64,000 nucleotides of DNA, taken from assembly GCA_964250925.1 (NCBI GenBank), contig CAXUHU010000003.1, forward strand, positions 27,986 through 91,985, given 5' to 3'. The stretch comes from BOG-908 sp964250925 (GTDB taxonomy: Bacteria > Pseudomonadota > Alphaproteobacteria > Acetobacterales > Acetobacteraceae). The position numbers and the translations under genes are program-made. Below, piece by piece: positions 26,043 to 36,800 of this stretch. Each line of letters begins with the position of its first letter. Within the stretch, counting starts at the first letter, position 1. The notes under the pieces are model-generated. The model was given only the letters and a program-made list of their open reading frames with translations, searched no databases and was not told the origin of the DNA.

Positions 26043-27565
26043 CCGCCGATCGGTTCCCACACACGGCCGTTGTCGCGCAGCAACGCGTCCGCCTCCTCGG
26101 GTCCCTCGCTGCCGCCGGGATAGGGATGCACGTGGATATGCCCGTCATCCCAGGCGTCCAAGACGGGCTGCACCGCGCCCCAGCCGGCCTCCACGTTGTC
26201 GGCGCGCTGGAACAGCGTGGCGTCGCCGGTCAGGCAGTCGTAAAGCAGCGTTTCGTAGCCGGTGCTCGGCCCCTCGTGGAAATAGTCGGCATAGTTGAAG
26301 TTCATGCTGACGCCGCCCAGCCGCACGCGCGGTCCCGGCACCTTGGCGCTGAACTGCAGGGTGACACCTTCGGTCGGCTGAATGTGCAGGAACAGGATGT
26401 TGGGCGTAAGCTTTTCTACCGGCGTGTCTCGGAACAAGGCGAACGGCGCCTGTTTGAAATGGATACTGATCTCGGTCTGCCGTCGCGCCAGCCGCTTGCC
26501 CGTGCGTATGTAGAACGGCACGCCGGCCCAACGCCAGTTGTCGATCCCCAGCTTCATGGCAAGGTAGGTCTCGGTGCTGGAATTGCGCTCCACGTCCGGC
26601 TCAGCCCGGTAGCCAGGCACCGTTTGGTCGCCATAATGACCTGCACGATACTGCCCGCGCACCACGTTCTGCACGGCCTGGCGGCCGGAAAGCGGATGGA
26701 TTGCCTGGATCACCTTGGCTTTTTCCGAACGCACCGCGTCGGCATCAAATGACGTCGGTGCTTCCATCGCCACCATCGACAGCAACTGAAACAGGTGGTT
26801 GGGCACCATGTCGCGCAACGCACCGGTGCCTTCGTAGAACTTGCCGCGCTGTTCCACACCAACCGTTTCGGCGGCCGTGATCTGCACGTGATCGATGTTG
26901 TCGCGCTTCCAGATCGGCTCGAAGATGCCGTTGGAAAAGCGCAGCGCCATGATGTTCTGCACCGTCTCCTTGCCCAGGTAATGGTCGATCCGATAGATCT
27001 GGCACTCGTCCATGCAGCTCAGAAGCGCCGTGTTCAGCGCACGCGCGCTGCACAGATCGTGGCCGAACGGCTTTTCCACCACCAGGCGGCGAAAACACCC
27101 ATCCTGCCGCATCAGCCCCGCAGCATGAAGCTGTTGTGCTAGCGTTTCAAAGAAGCGCGAGGCGGTGGCGCAGTAGAATACGGCGTTGCCGTGGGCGGGC
27201 AGGGCCGTCCTCAGCAGTTCGAAACTGGCTGGATCGGCAAAATCGCCGCGCTGGTAGCTGATCCGGTCGCGCATCCAGCTCCACGCGATTTCGTCCAGAG
27301 TCGCTTTGGTGTCGCCGCGCCGCTCGGTCACGAAATGCGTCATCGCTTCGGTCAGATGCGCGCGAAAGGCATCGTCGTCCATCTCCCGCACATCGACGCC
27401 GATGATGCGGAATTCGTCGGCCAGCAACCCAGCCAAGCGCAGGTTGTAGAGCGCCGGCATCAGCAGCCGGCGCGTCAGATCACCGCCGGCGCCGAAGATG
27501 ACGAAGCTGCACGGGGGCGCCTGCGGCGCGCGCGCCAACACCGCGGGGTCGCCCAGCCGCGCCAA
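26039..27565 (-). CDS. zwf: Glucose-6-phosphate 1-dehydrogenase
   Basis: 508 residues. The NADP site 'FGAGGDLTRR' (24-33) and the catalytic signature 'RIDHYLGKETVQN' are intact, and the C-terminus has 'GYETLLYDCLTGDATLFQRA'. First step of the oxidative pentose-phosphate route, a main sugar route where phosphofructokinase is missing. The start is unclear: the TTG at 27565 directly follows GGAGGAG, and no ATG or GTG lies nearby in frame; a CTG further up is possible. 26 nt downstream of gnd. Confidence 0.95.
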   Translation of the reverse strand: MARLGDPAVLARAPQAPPCSFVIFGAGGDLTRRLLMPALYNLRLAGLLADEFRIIGVDVREMDDDAFRAHLTEAMTHFVTERRGDTKATLDEIAWSWMRDRISYQRGDFADPASFELLRTALPAHGNAVFYCATASRFFETLAQQLHAAGLMRQDGCFRRLVVEKPFGHDLCSARALNTALLSCMDECQIYRIDHYLGKETVQNIMALRFSNGIFEPIWKRDNIDHVQITAAETVGVEQRGKFYEGTGALRDMVPNHLFQLLSMVAMEAPTSFDADAVRSEKAKVIQAIHPLSGRQAVQNVVRGQYRAGHYGDQTVPGYRAEPDVERNSSTETYLAMKLGIDNWRWAGVPFYIRTGKRLARRQTEISIHFKQAPFALFRDTPVEKLTPNILFLHIQPTEGVTLQFSAKVPGPRVRLGGVSMNFNYADYFHEGPSTGYETLLYDCLTGDATLFQRADNVEAGWGAVQPVLDAWDDGHIHVHPYPGGSEGPEEADALLRDNGRVWEPIGG

Positions 27566-27591
27566 CTCCTCCGGCGTATGCAGCCGCGCGT

Positions 27592-28569
27592 TCAGCTGTG
27601 CGGCTCCACGTGGCCGCCGAACTTGTTGCGCATGGCGCTCAGCAGCTTTTCGCCGAACGTGTTGGCCGAGCGCGACCGGAAGCGCGCATACAGCGACGTT
27701 GACAACACCGGTACCGGCACGGATTCCTCGATTGCCGCCTCAACCGTCCAGCGCCCCTCGCCCGAGTCGCTGACCTTGCCAGTGAACTCGGACAGGGTCT
27801 CGTTCTCGGCCAGGGCGGATGCGGTCAGGTCCAGCAGCCAGGACGATACAACGCTGCCACGGCGCCAGACCTCGGCTATATCGGCCACATCCAGCTTGAA
27901 TCGCTGGTCTTCCGGCAACTCCGTCGACGCCTTGCCCTGCAGCACGTCGAAACCTTCGGCGTAGGCCTGCATCAAACCGTATTCGATGCCGTTATGAACC
28001 ATCTTCACGAAGTGCCCGGAGCCGGCCGGCCCGCAATACATGTAACCCTGCTCCGGCCGCGGATCGCGATTATGCCGCTCCTTCGTGCGCTCCACATCGC
28101 CCATGCCCGGCGCCAGCGTGGCGAAGATCGGGTCGAGCCGCTCCACCACCTCCTTCGGGCCGCCGATCATCATGCAGTAGCCGCGCTCGAGGCCCCACAC
28201 GCCGCCCGACGTGCCGACATCGACGTAGTTCAGCCCCTTGTCGCGCAACGAGGCAGCGCGGCGTATGTCGTCCTTGTAGAACGTGTTGCCGCCATCAATG
28301 ATGGTGTCGCCGGCCTCCATGTGTTCGATCAGCGTCGCGATCGTCTGCTCGGTGATCTCGCCCGCGGGCAGCATCACCCACACGGCACGCGGCTTTTCCA
28401 GGCCACGCAGCAGGTCGGCAAGGTCGGCGGCACCCACGGCGCCTTCGCCAGCCACGCGCTTCACCGCGTCGGGGCTGTGGTCGTACACCACACAATTATG
28501 CCCCGCGCGCATCAGCCGCAGGCTGATGTTTCCGCCCATACGGCCGAGGCCGATTACGCCGAGTTGCAT
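27592..28569 (-). CDS. gnd: 6-phosphogluconate dehydrogenase (decarboxylating), short GndA type
   Basis: 325 residues from the ATG at 28569 behind GGAGAG. The short, roughly 330-residue type differs from the 470-residue enterobacterial enzyme. 'GVIGLGRMGGN' (4-14) binds the dinucleotide, and 'DVGTSGGVWGLERGYCMMIG' and 'KMVHNGIEYGLMQAYAEG' are the catalytic Ser/Gly and Lys/His/Asn stretches. It makes ribulose-5-phosphate, CO2 and NAD(P)H. 120 nt separate it from tal-pgi. Confidence 0.95.
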   Translation of the reverse strand: MQLGVIGLGRMGGNISLRLMRAGHNCVVYDHSPDAVKRVAGEGAVGAADLADLLRGLEKPRAVWVMLPAGEITEQTIATLIEHMEAGDTIIDGGNTFYKDDIRRAASLRDKGLNYVDVGTSGGVWGLERGYCMMIGGPKEVVERLDPIFATLAPGMGDVERTKERHNRDPRPEQGYMYCGPAGSGHFVKMVHNGIEYGLMQAYAEGFDVLQGKASTELPEDQRFKLDVADIAEVWRRGSVVSSWLLDLTASALAENETLSEFTGKVSDSGEGRWTVEAAIEESVPVPVLSTSLYARFRSRSANTFGEKLLSAMRNKFGGHVEPHS

Positions 28570-28689
28570 GCTCACTCTCCGACTGTTGCCGCCTACCGTG
28601 CGGTGGGCTGCGCTTAAACGACCCAGCCTCCTACCGCAGCAAAATGCCTGCCGCCGTGCGCGCGCGGGATGGACTGTTCAAAGCCCGCC

Positions 28690-31572
28690 CTACGCGGCCG
28701 ATTTCGACAGTGCCTGCTCCACTGAAGTCGTCAGGGCGGCCAACCCCGCGGCCACATCGGCACCCAGATGCACGCGCAACGCACGCCGGCCACGCTCGGC
28801 CAGCACGCCGAAATCACCGCGCGCCTGCGCCGCCTTCACCAGACCGAAGGTATAGCCTTCGCCAGGCACCTTCACATCCGCCTTGTCCGCCGCGGTGATC
28901 TGCAGGAACACGCCGCTATTGGGGCCGCCCTTGTATGCTTGGCCGGTCGAATGCAGGAATCGCGGTCCGAATTCTACTACCGTTGCAAGCTGCGTCTTGT
29001 CGCGCACCAGCAATCGCAGCTTCTGCAACTGCCCGATATGCTCGGGATTGCGCTCCACATAGGCGAGGGCGGCCACGTAGTCGCCCTCATGCGCGCGGGC
29101 GAAATGCGCGCGCAGCACTTCTACCAGCGAGCCACCCTGCAGCGCCGCAGCGTTCTTCTCGTCGGCAAACAACTGCACACCGCCGAACGTCGCGAACGGC
29201 GCTTCGTCAGGCAGTTTGCCGGTCTTGCCCGCCGCGTCCGTCAGCTCACGCGTCTTCATCTTGCTGGCCTCGACATCGGGCTGGTCGAAAGCGTCGATCC
29301 CGATGATGCTGCCGGCAACGGCCGTCGCGAATTCCCACAGGAAAAACTGCTGGCCAAGCTCCTGATGCCCGTTCAGCGTCACGGTCACCACGGGCTGGCC
29401 CGCTTTCTCCAACGCCTTGATGGCAGCATCCTGCGTGGCATCGGCCGCGTCGTCGGCCTTCAGATAGGCGAACAGCCGGTCCTTGCCGTAGAGTTCGGGC
29501 GCGCCCAGCGTCTCCCCATCGATCGGCACCAAACCGCGCCCCAACTTGCCGGTGCTTTCGGCCAGCAACTGCTCCAGCCACGCGCCCAGGTCGGACACGC
29601 CGGGAGATGCGACGATGGTTACCTTGTCGTGCCCGGCCCGCTGCGCTTCACCCATAATCGTGCCCAGCACGACGCCAGGGTTGGCAGCCGGCGGCGTGCC
29701 GGCCGAGCAGCTATGCACCATCCGGATCGTCGACTGCAGGAACGTGCGCACGTCGATACCGATGGCGGCAGCAGGCACCAAGCCGAAATTGGACAGCACG
29801 GAGTAGCGGCCGCCGATCTCCGGGTTGCCGTAGAAAATCTTCCAGAAGCCGTCGCCTTCGGCAACTGTCTGCATGTGCGAGCCGGGATCGGTCACCGCCA
29901 CGAAATGGTGCCCCGCCTTCTCCGCGCCTATCGCCTCCTGCATGCGCGCCCAAAAATACGCCTTCAGGATGTTCGGCTCCAGCGTGCCGCCGGATTTGCT
30001 CGACACGATCACCAGCGTCTTGGGCAAATCGACCGCGTCTTCGAACGTTTTGATCTGCTGCGGATCGGTGCTGTCCAGCACGTGCAGCTTAGGCCAGCCC
30101 GCCCGTTGGCCGAACGTCTTGCCGAACACTTCCGGCCCCAGGCTGGAACCGCCCATGCCCAACAGAAGCACGTCGGTAAAGCCCGCCGCCTTCACGTCGT
30201 CCTGAAAGGCGAGCAGCTCGTCCACATGGTCAAGACGTTCGCGGGCGATGTCCAGCCAGCCCAGCCACTTGGCTTCCGGGCCGTTCGTCCACAGCGAAGC
30301 ATCATGAGCCCACAACTTGCGTACGGACCCCTCGTGCCGCCAACGGTCCAGCGTGGCGTCCACGGCGCCGTCCAGCGGTTCGGGAAGGCTGTAGTGCAGA
30401 CTGGCAATCGTGCTGCCCAACAGTGCCGCCCGCTTCTTGGCCACCGCCAGCAGCAACGCATCGGCCGCTTCTGCGAACAGCTGCACGCCGTCATCGACCA
30501 GCTGCTTCGTCACGCCCTCCAGATCGAGGCCGAGGCGCTCTGCCTCTGCAAGCACGTGACGTGCCTGATCGACGTTCTCGGTCAACGACGCTCGCACATG
30601 GCCGTGGTCGCGGAACGCATCCATCGTTGCTGGCGGTATCGTGTCCACCGTGTCGCGGCCGATAAGCTCCTCAACGTAGAGCACGTCGCTGTACGCCTTG
30701 TCCTTTACGCCCGTGCTGGCCCAAAGCAGGCGCTGCGGGTTGGCACCGGCGGCGGCCAGTGTCTTCCAGCGCTCGCTGGCAATCATGTCCTGGTAATAGA
30801 CGTAAGCCACTTTCGCGTTCGCGATGGCAACCTTGCCGCGCAATGCGCGCAACGCATCGGCATCCTTGTCGCCGGCAGCCAGCCGCTCATCGATCTTCTT
30901 GTCGATCTGAGTGTCGATACGGCTGACGAAGAAGCTTGCCACGCTGGACAGGTGGCTGATGTCCTGCCCCTTGGCGTGGCGGTCCTCCAGGCCGGCGAGG
31001 TAGGATTCGGAAACGTTCTTGTAGCTGTCGATGGAGAACAGCAGCGTCACGTTGATGTTGATGCCCTCGGCGATCAGGACGCGTATCGCGGGCACACCCT
31101 GCGTCGTACCCGGCACCTTCACCATCAGGTTCGGCCGGTCCACCCATTTGTGCAGGCGACGCGCTTCGGTGATCGTGTCGTCCGTCTTCAACGCCAAATA
31201 GGGCGAGACCTCCAGGCTGACATAGCCGTCCAAGCCCTTCGTCCGCTCAAACACCGGCCTCAACACGTCGGCCACGTGCTGGATGTCGGCCACCGCCATC
31301 GTCTCGTAGATGTCCTGCACATCGTGCTCGCCGCCGGCGGCAAGCTGCTTGAACTCCTCGTCGTAATCCGTCCCGTGGCCCATCGCCTTCTCGAAGATCG
31401 ACGGGTTGGAGGTCACGCCGCCCAACCCGTCCGTCTCGACCAGCTTCTGCAGGCTGCCATCCAGGATGAAGCCGCGTCGCACGAAATCCAGCCAGGGCGA
31501 CTGGCCTTCGCTCAGCAGCTGCTTGACGGGGTTGGCCTGCTGGGCAGCCTGTGAATGGACGACCGTATCCAT
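28690..31572 (-). CDS. tal-pgi: Bifunctional transaldolase / glucose-6-phosphate isomerase
   Basis: 960 residues. Residues 1-370 are a transaldolase with Schiff-base Lys152 in 'LMVKVPGTTQG' and the start motif 'GVTSNPSIFEKA'. Residues 375-960 are a glucose-6-phosphate isomerase with 'LLGMGGSSLGPEVF' and 'VIVSSKSGGTLEPN' in the SIS domains. The fusion is known from acetic acid bacteria and some other groups. It links the non-oxidative pentose-phosphate branch to glucose-6-phosphate in one protein. 15 nt downstream of tkt. Confidence 0.97.
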   Translation of the reverse strand: MDTVVHSQAAQQANPVKQLLSEGQSPWLDFVRRGFILDGSLQKLVETDGLGGVTSNPSIFEKAMGHGTDYDEEFKQLAAGGEHDVQDIYETMAVADIQHVADVLRPVFERTKGLDGYVSLEVSPYLALKTDDTITEARRLHKWVDRPNLMVKVPGTTQGVPAIRVLIAEGININVTLLFSIDSYKNVSESYLAGLEDRHAKGQDISHLSSVASFFVSRIDTQIDKKIDERLAAGDKDADALRALRGKVAIANAKVAYVYYQDMIASERWKTLAAAGANPQRLLWASTGVKDKAYSDVLYVEELIGRDTVDTIPPATMDAFRDHGHVRASLTENVDQARHVLAEAERLGLDLEGVTKQLVDDGVQLFAEAADALLLAVAKKRAALLGSTIASLHYSLPEPLDGAVDATLDRWRHEGSVRKLWAHDASLWTNGPEAKWLGWLDIARERLDHVDELLAFQDDVKAAGFTDVLLLGMGGSSLGPEVFGKTFGQRAGWPKLHVLDSTDPQQIKTFEDAVDLPKTLVIVSSKSGGTLEPNILKAYFWARMQEAIGAEKAGHHFVAVTDPGSHMQTVAEGDGFWKIFYGNPEIGGRYSVLSNFGLVPAAAIGIDVRTFLQSTIRMVHSCSAGTPPAANPGVVLGTIMGEAQRAGHDKVTIVASPGVSDLGAWLEQLLAESTGKLGRGLVPIDGETLGAPELYGKDRLFAYLKADDAADATQDAAIKALEKAGQPVVTVTLNGHQELGQQFFLWEFATAVAGSIIGIDAFDQPDVEASKMKTRELTDAAGKTGKLPDEAPFATFGGVQLFADEKNAAALQGGSLVEVLRAHFARAHEGDYVAALAYVERNPEHIGQLQKLRLLVRDKTQLATVVEFGPRFLHSTGQAYKGGPNSGVFLQITAADKADVKVPGEGYTFGLVKAAQARGDFGVLAERGRRALRVHLGADVAAGLAALTTSVEQALSKSAA

Positions 31573-31587
31573 GGCGAAATCCTCTCG

Positions 31588-33699
31588 TTACGTGCGGCCG
31601 GCCTGTTTGCGGGCGGCCTCGGCCACGGCATCAGGCGTGAACCCGAACTTCTTCTGCAGGGCGGCCAAGGGTGCGGAGGCACCGAAGGTGTGCATGCCGA
31701 TTGCGGCCCCCGTGCTGCCAATGTAGCGGTCCCAGCCAATGGTGCTGCCCTGTTCCACCGAGACGCGCCCGGTAACATGGGGCGGCAAAACGCTGTGGCG
31801 GTACTCGGCCGGCTGGTCCTCGAACAGTTCCCAGCTCGGGAAGCTGACCACCCGGGCGCGTATGCCCTCGCCGGTCAGCGTCTCGTAGGCGCCGACGGCC
31901 AGGCTCACCTCGCTGCCGGTTGCCATCAGGATCACCTCCGGTTCCCCACCGCCCGGCGGGTCGGCCAGGATGTAGGCACCGTGCTTCAGGCCCGAAGCAG
32001 GCGCGTATTTTTCGCGGTCCAGCGTCGGCAAAGCCTGGCGGGACAGAATCAGGCAGGCGGGCTGTTCCTTGAGCGTCATCACGTGACGCCAGGCTTCGGC
32101 CACCTCGTTGGCGTCGCCCGGGCGCAGCACAATCATTCCGGGGATGCCCCGCAGCGAAACCAGCTGCTCGATGGGCTGGTGCGTCGGCCCGTCCTCGCCC
32201 ACGCCGATGCTGTCATGGGTGAAGATGTAGACGACCGGCAGCTCCATGATTGCCGACAACCGGATTGGCGGCTTCATGTAGTCCGAGAAAATGAGAAAGC
32301 CCGACCCGTAGGACCGTAGGGCGGACAGGGCCAGCCCGTTGCAGATCGACCCCATCGCATGCTCGCGTATGCCGAAATGAAGGTTCCGACCACCGTAATT
32401 ATCGGCCTCGAAGCTGTTGGCCCCCTGAAACGTCATGTTGCTCTTGGTCGAGGGCGCGAGGTCTGCCGCACCACCGATCATCCACGGCACGTGCGGGGCG
32501 ATGGCGTTAAGCACCTTCTGTGACGAATCGCGCGAGGCGACCCCCTTGGCGTCGGCAGGGAAGCTCGGTATCTCGGAATCCCAGCCGTCCGGCAGGGTGT
32601 GCTGGTTCATCATCTCCAGCTCGGCCGCCAGTTCCGGATAATCTTTCTTGTAGCCGTCCATCAGCTTGTGCCAGGCCGCGTGCAACCCCGCGCCGCGCTT
32701 GCCGATACCCTCGGCAAAATGGTCGTAAACGCCGTCCGGCACCAGGAACGAGGACTCTTCCGGCCAGCCATAGGCTCGCTTGGCGCCGCGGATCTCCTCC
32801 TCACCCAGCGGCTCTCCATGCGCCTTGTTCGTGCCGGCTTTTTTGGGAGCGCCGTAGCCGATTGTGCTGGTCACCCGGATGAAGCTCGGCCGGTCGGTCA
32901 CCGTCTTGGCCTCCGCAATCGCCCGGCCCATGGCGTCCAAGTCGTTGGCGTCGTCCACGTGCTGCACGTGCCAGCCATAGGCGGCAAAGCGCGCCGGCAC
33001 GTCCTCGTCGAAGGCGAGGTCCGTGCCACCCTCGATGGTGATGTGGTTGCTGTCGTAGATCCAGGTCAGGTTGCCCAGCCGCAGATGCGCCGCTGTGGAG
33101 GCCGACTCGCTGCTTATCCCCTCCATCATGTCGCCGTCGCCGGCCAGCACGTAGACGTGGTGGTTAAACACCTCATAGCCCGGCTTGTTGTAGCGGCTGG
33201 CGAGGTAGCGTTCGGCCATCGCCAACCCAACGGAATTGCCGCAACCCTGGCCCAAAGGCCCGGTCGTCGTCTCGACACCGGATGTCATGCGGTACTCGGG
33301 GTGGCCAGGCGTCTTGCTGTCGAGTTGTCGAAACTTCTTGAGGTCATCGATCGTCAGCGCCGGGCCGCTCGTGTCCTCGTGCTCGTTGACCGCCCGCATG
33401 CCCGTCAGGTGAATGAGCGAGTACAACAGCATGGATGCATGGCCGACCGACAGCACGAACCGGTCGCGGTTCGGCCAGTTCGGATCGGCGGGGTCGAAAT
33501 TGAGAAAGTGCTGCCACAGCGTATAGGCCACCGGCGCCATGGCCATCGGCGTGCCGGGATGGCCGGAGTTAGCTTTCTGGACAGCATCCATCGACAGGGT
33601 GCGTATGGTGTTGATGCAGAGCAGGTCGATGTCACCGCCCTTCTCTTGGGCCGCTTGTTGCGAAGCGTCCATCGAAGCCGATACGTGGTCTGGTGACAT
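31588..33699 (-). CDS. tkt: Transketolase
   Basis: 703 residues; the ATG at 33699 follows GGAGAGA. The N-terminal TPP domain has 'GHPGTPMAMAP', 'GPLGQGCGNSVGLAMAE' and 'AGDGDMMEGISSE'; the middle domain has 'FGIREHAMGSICNGLALS', then the transketolase C domain follows. It transfers two-carbon units between sugar phosphates and starts the operon tkt, tal-pgi, gnd, zwf, HAD, HAD, pgl, cysQ. The 127 nt before it (33700-33826) hold the operon promoter and the end of the RND gene. Confidence 0.97.
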   Translation of the reverse strand: MSPDHVSASMDASQQAAQEKGGDIDLLCINTIRTLSMDAVQKANSGHPGTPMAMAPVAYTLWQHFLNFDPADPNWPNRDRFVLSVGHASMLLYSLIHLTGMRAVNEHEDTSGPALTIDDLKKFRQLDSKTPGHPEYRMTSGVETTTGPLGQGCGNSVGLAMAERYLASRYNKPGYEVFNHHVYVLAGDGDMMEGISSESASTAAHLRLGNLTWIYDSNHITIEGGTDLAFDEDVPARFAAYGWHVQHVDDANDLDAMGRAIAEAKTVTDRPSFIRVTSTIGYGAPKKAGTNKAHGEPLGEEEIRGAKRAYGWPEESSFLVPDGVYDHFAEGIGKRGAGLHAAWHKLMDGYKKDYPELAAELEMMNQHTLPDGWDSEIPSFPADAKGVASRDSSQKVLNAIAPHVPWMIGGAADLAPSTKSNMTFQGANSFEADNYGGRNLHFGIREHAMGSICNGLALSALRSYGSGFLIFSDYMKPPIRLSAIMELPVVYIFTHDSIGVGEDGPTHQPIEQLVSLRGIPGMIVLRPGDANEVAEAWRHVMTLKEQPACLILSRQALPTLDREKYAPASGLKHGAYILADPPGGGEPEVILMATGSEVSLAVGAYETLTGEGIRARVVSFPSWELFEDQPAEYRHSVLPPHVTGRVSVEQGSTIGWDRYIGSTGAAIGMHTFGASAPLAALQKKFGFTPDAVAEAARKQAGRT

Positions 33700-33826
33700 G
33701 CTCTCTCCTGGCCGTTGCGGCTTTGACGGTTATCCCTGAGCGCAGTCTATAGGCGGGCTTGGCTCCCGGCTATTCCACCTTATGCGGACCAGACGCGTGC
33801 GCCCGCGGGTAGTTGCACCGGCAACC

Positions 33827-36800
33827 TCATTCCGCCGGCTGCCGCGCCACGGCCTGTTGGGCGGGCGGTGCCAAGCCGAGCCGCTGTTTGATCCGCTCGC
33901 GCCCGGTCTGAAACGTCACATACAGCATCGGAATTAGGAAGATGCCGATGGCGCTCGCGGCAAGCATGCCGGCAAACACCGGGGTACCCACGTCGCGTCG
34001 GCTGATCTCGGCCGCCCCGCTTGCAATGACAAGCGGCACCAAGCCCAGCACGAAGGCGACCGACGTCATCATGACGGCGCGGAACCGGGTCTGTGCGCCC
34101 AATGCCGCAGCCTCGGCGATCGGCACGCCACGCTCCCGCTGGTCCTTGGCAAACTCGACGATCAGGATGCCGTTCTTGGCCGCCAGGGCGATCAGCACGA
34201 CCAAGCCGATCTGCGCGTAGAGGTCCAGCGACAGACCAGCCACGGAAATGCCGATCAGCGAGCCGAGCACGCCTACCGCGACCGACAGCAGCACCGGAAT
34301 GGGAATTACCCAGCTCTCGTACAGCCCGACCAGGAACAGGTAGGCGAACAGGATGGCGAGCGCCAGGATCGTGCCGGTCTGCCCAGCGGCGGCCACCTCC
34401 TGAAAGGCGGTACCGGTCCATTCGTAGCCGTAGCCGGCCGGCAGCGTGCGTGCCGAGACGTCCGCCATGGCGGCGATGGACTGTCCGGACGAGACGCCCG
34501 GCGCGGGCGAGCCGTTGACGGTGACCGAACGGTAATTGTTGTAACGGTTGATGATCTGCGGACCAAGCTTGATGCGGACCTCGGCGATCGAGCGCAACGG
34601 CACCATCTCGTTGACGCGGTTTCGTATGTAGATTTGCCACAGGGCTGGTATGTCGCTGCGGTCGAACGCCTCGCCTTCGATGTTCACCTGCCACACGCGG
34701 CCATACAGGTTGAAGTTGTTGATGTAGTTGCCGCCCAGCGTAGCGCTCAAGGTGTCGAACACGTCCGACATGTTCAGTCCCAGCGCCTGCGCTTTTTCAC
34801 GGTCGATGTCGAGGAACAGCGAGGGATTGCTGGCCGAGAACGTGGAGAACACCTGGCCGAGACGATGGTCGCCCCGAGCGGCGGCGAGCAGCCCGTTCAG
34901 CGTGCTGTTGATCGCACTCGGGTCCTGCCCCTCCAGCGCGTCCAACTGGTACTCGAAGCCACCCACCGTCCCCAGCCCGATGATCGGCGGCAGGTTGACG
35001 GCGATCACGTTGGCCGAGCGAATATGCGCGCCCATGCCGAATACCTGGCGTATCATCGCCGCCACCTGTGTCTTCGCCGTGGTCCGGTCGGCGAAGGATT
35101 TCAGGCGGACGAACATGAAGCCGTTGTTGGATTCCTGCGCGTTGTCCAGGATGGAGAAACCGACGATGGCGAACGTGTCCTGCACGCCCGCCATTCTGAT
35201 GACGTTGCGTTCGACTTGGCTCACCACCTCGCTGGTGCGCGCCAGCGAGGCCCCGTCCGGCAGCTGCATGGACACGAAAAATCCGCCCTGGTCCTCGCTG
35301 GGCAGGAAGCCCGAGGGCGTGATGCTGGCCAGCCCGAAGATGCCGCCGGCGCACAGCGCGATAGCGACGAGGGCCAGTGAGGAACGCCGGATCAGCCGGC
35401 GCACGATGCTGGTGTAACCGTCGCGCGTGTGGTCGATGCCGCGCAGTATGCGGGCCAGTATGCCGTGCTTGGCTTCTGCCCGGGGTTTTAGGAACATGCC
35501 GCACAGAGCGGGCGACAAGGTCAGCGCGTTCAGCGCCGAGATCAGCATGGCCGCCGAAATCGTCACCGCGAACTGCTTGAACAGCACGCCCGAAATGCCC
35601 GGAATGAAGCCGATCGGCACGAACACCGACAGCAGCACCAGGGTGATCGCGATGATCGGCGCGGTGATCTGCCGCATCGCCTCCTTCACCGAGTCCCGCG
35701 GGTCCCAATCGGGATGCTCTTCGATCACCCGCTCCACGTTCTCGACCACCACGATCGCGTCGTCGACCACGATGCCGATCGCGAGCACCATGGCCAGCAG
35801 CGTCACCGTGTTGGCCGAAAACCCCAACGCCAGCAGCACGGCAAAGGCACCGATCAGGCTGACCGGCACGGCGATGGTCGGGATGATGGTGGCGCGTAGA
35901 TTGCCCAGGAACAGGAACACCACGATCACGACCAGCACGAAAGCTTCGCCCAGCGTCTTCAGCACTTCGGCGATCGTGTCGGTTACGAACAGCGTGGAGT
36001 TCCAGGTCACCTGGTAGTCCATGCCCTGCGGAAAGCGCGCCTTCAGCTGAGCCAGCTTGGCGTTCACCGCGCGCGCGGTGGCCACCGCGTTGGCGCCGGG
36101 GGCGAGGTTGATCCGCATGGCGACCGAGGGCTTGCCGTCCAGTCGGCTTTCGCTGTCCAGGCTCTGGGCGCCCAGTTCCACACGGGCCACGTCGTGGATG
36201 CGCAGCAGCGAGCCGTCCGGGTTGGCGCGCAGCACGATGTCGCCGAACTGCTTGGCCGTGGTCAGCCGCCCCTGGGTCTGCACGTTGAGCTGGAACTGCA
36301 CGTCGTTGCTGGCCGGCCGTGCGCCGATGCGGCCCACGGGGGCCACAACGTTCTGCGCCTGGATCGCGTTGGTGACGTCGGCGGGCGTGAGGTTCAGGTT
36401 GGTCAGGCGCTTGGTGTCGAACCAGATGCGCATCGAGTAGAGTTGCTGGCTGAACAGGGCGGCCTGGCCCACGCCGTTGATGCGCGAGATCTCGTCCAGC
36501 ACGCTGATGGTGACGTAGTTCGTGATGAACAGCGTGTCCTGCTTGCTGCTCGGGCTGAAGAAGTTGACGAACTCCAGCACCGCGCTGCTGGCCTTCTGCA
36601 CCGTCAGCCCCTGCGCCTGCACCGCCGCCGGCAACTGGGCCAATGCGGTCTGCACGCGGTTGTTGACGTTGACGGTGTTGATGTCGGGATCGGTGCCCAG
36701 CGCGAAGCTGACGGTCAGCCCGTAGGTGCCGTCGTTGGCGTTGGTGCTCTTCATGTAGAGCATCTTGTCCACGCCCACGACGCGCGCCTCGATCGGCTGC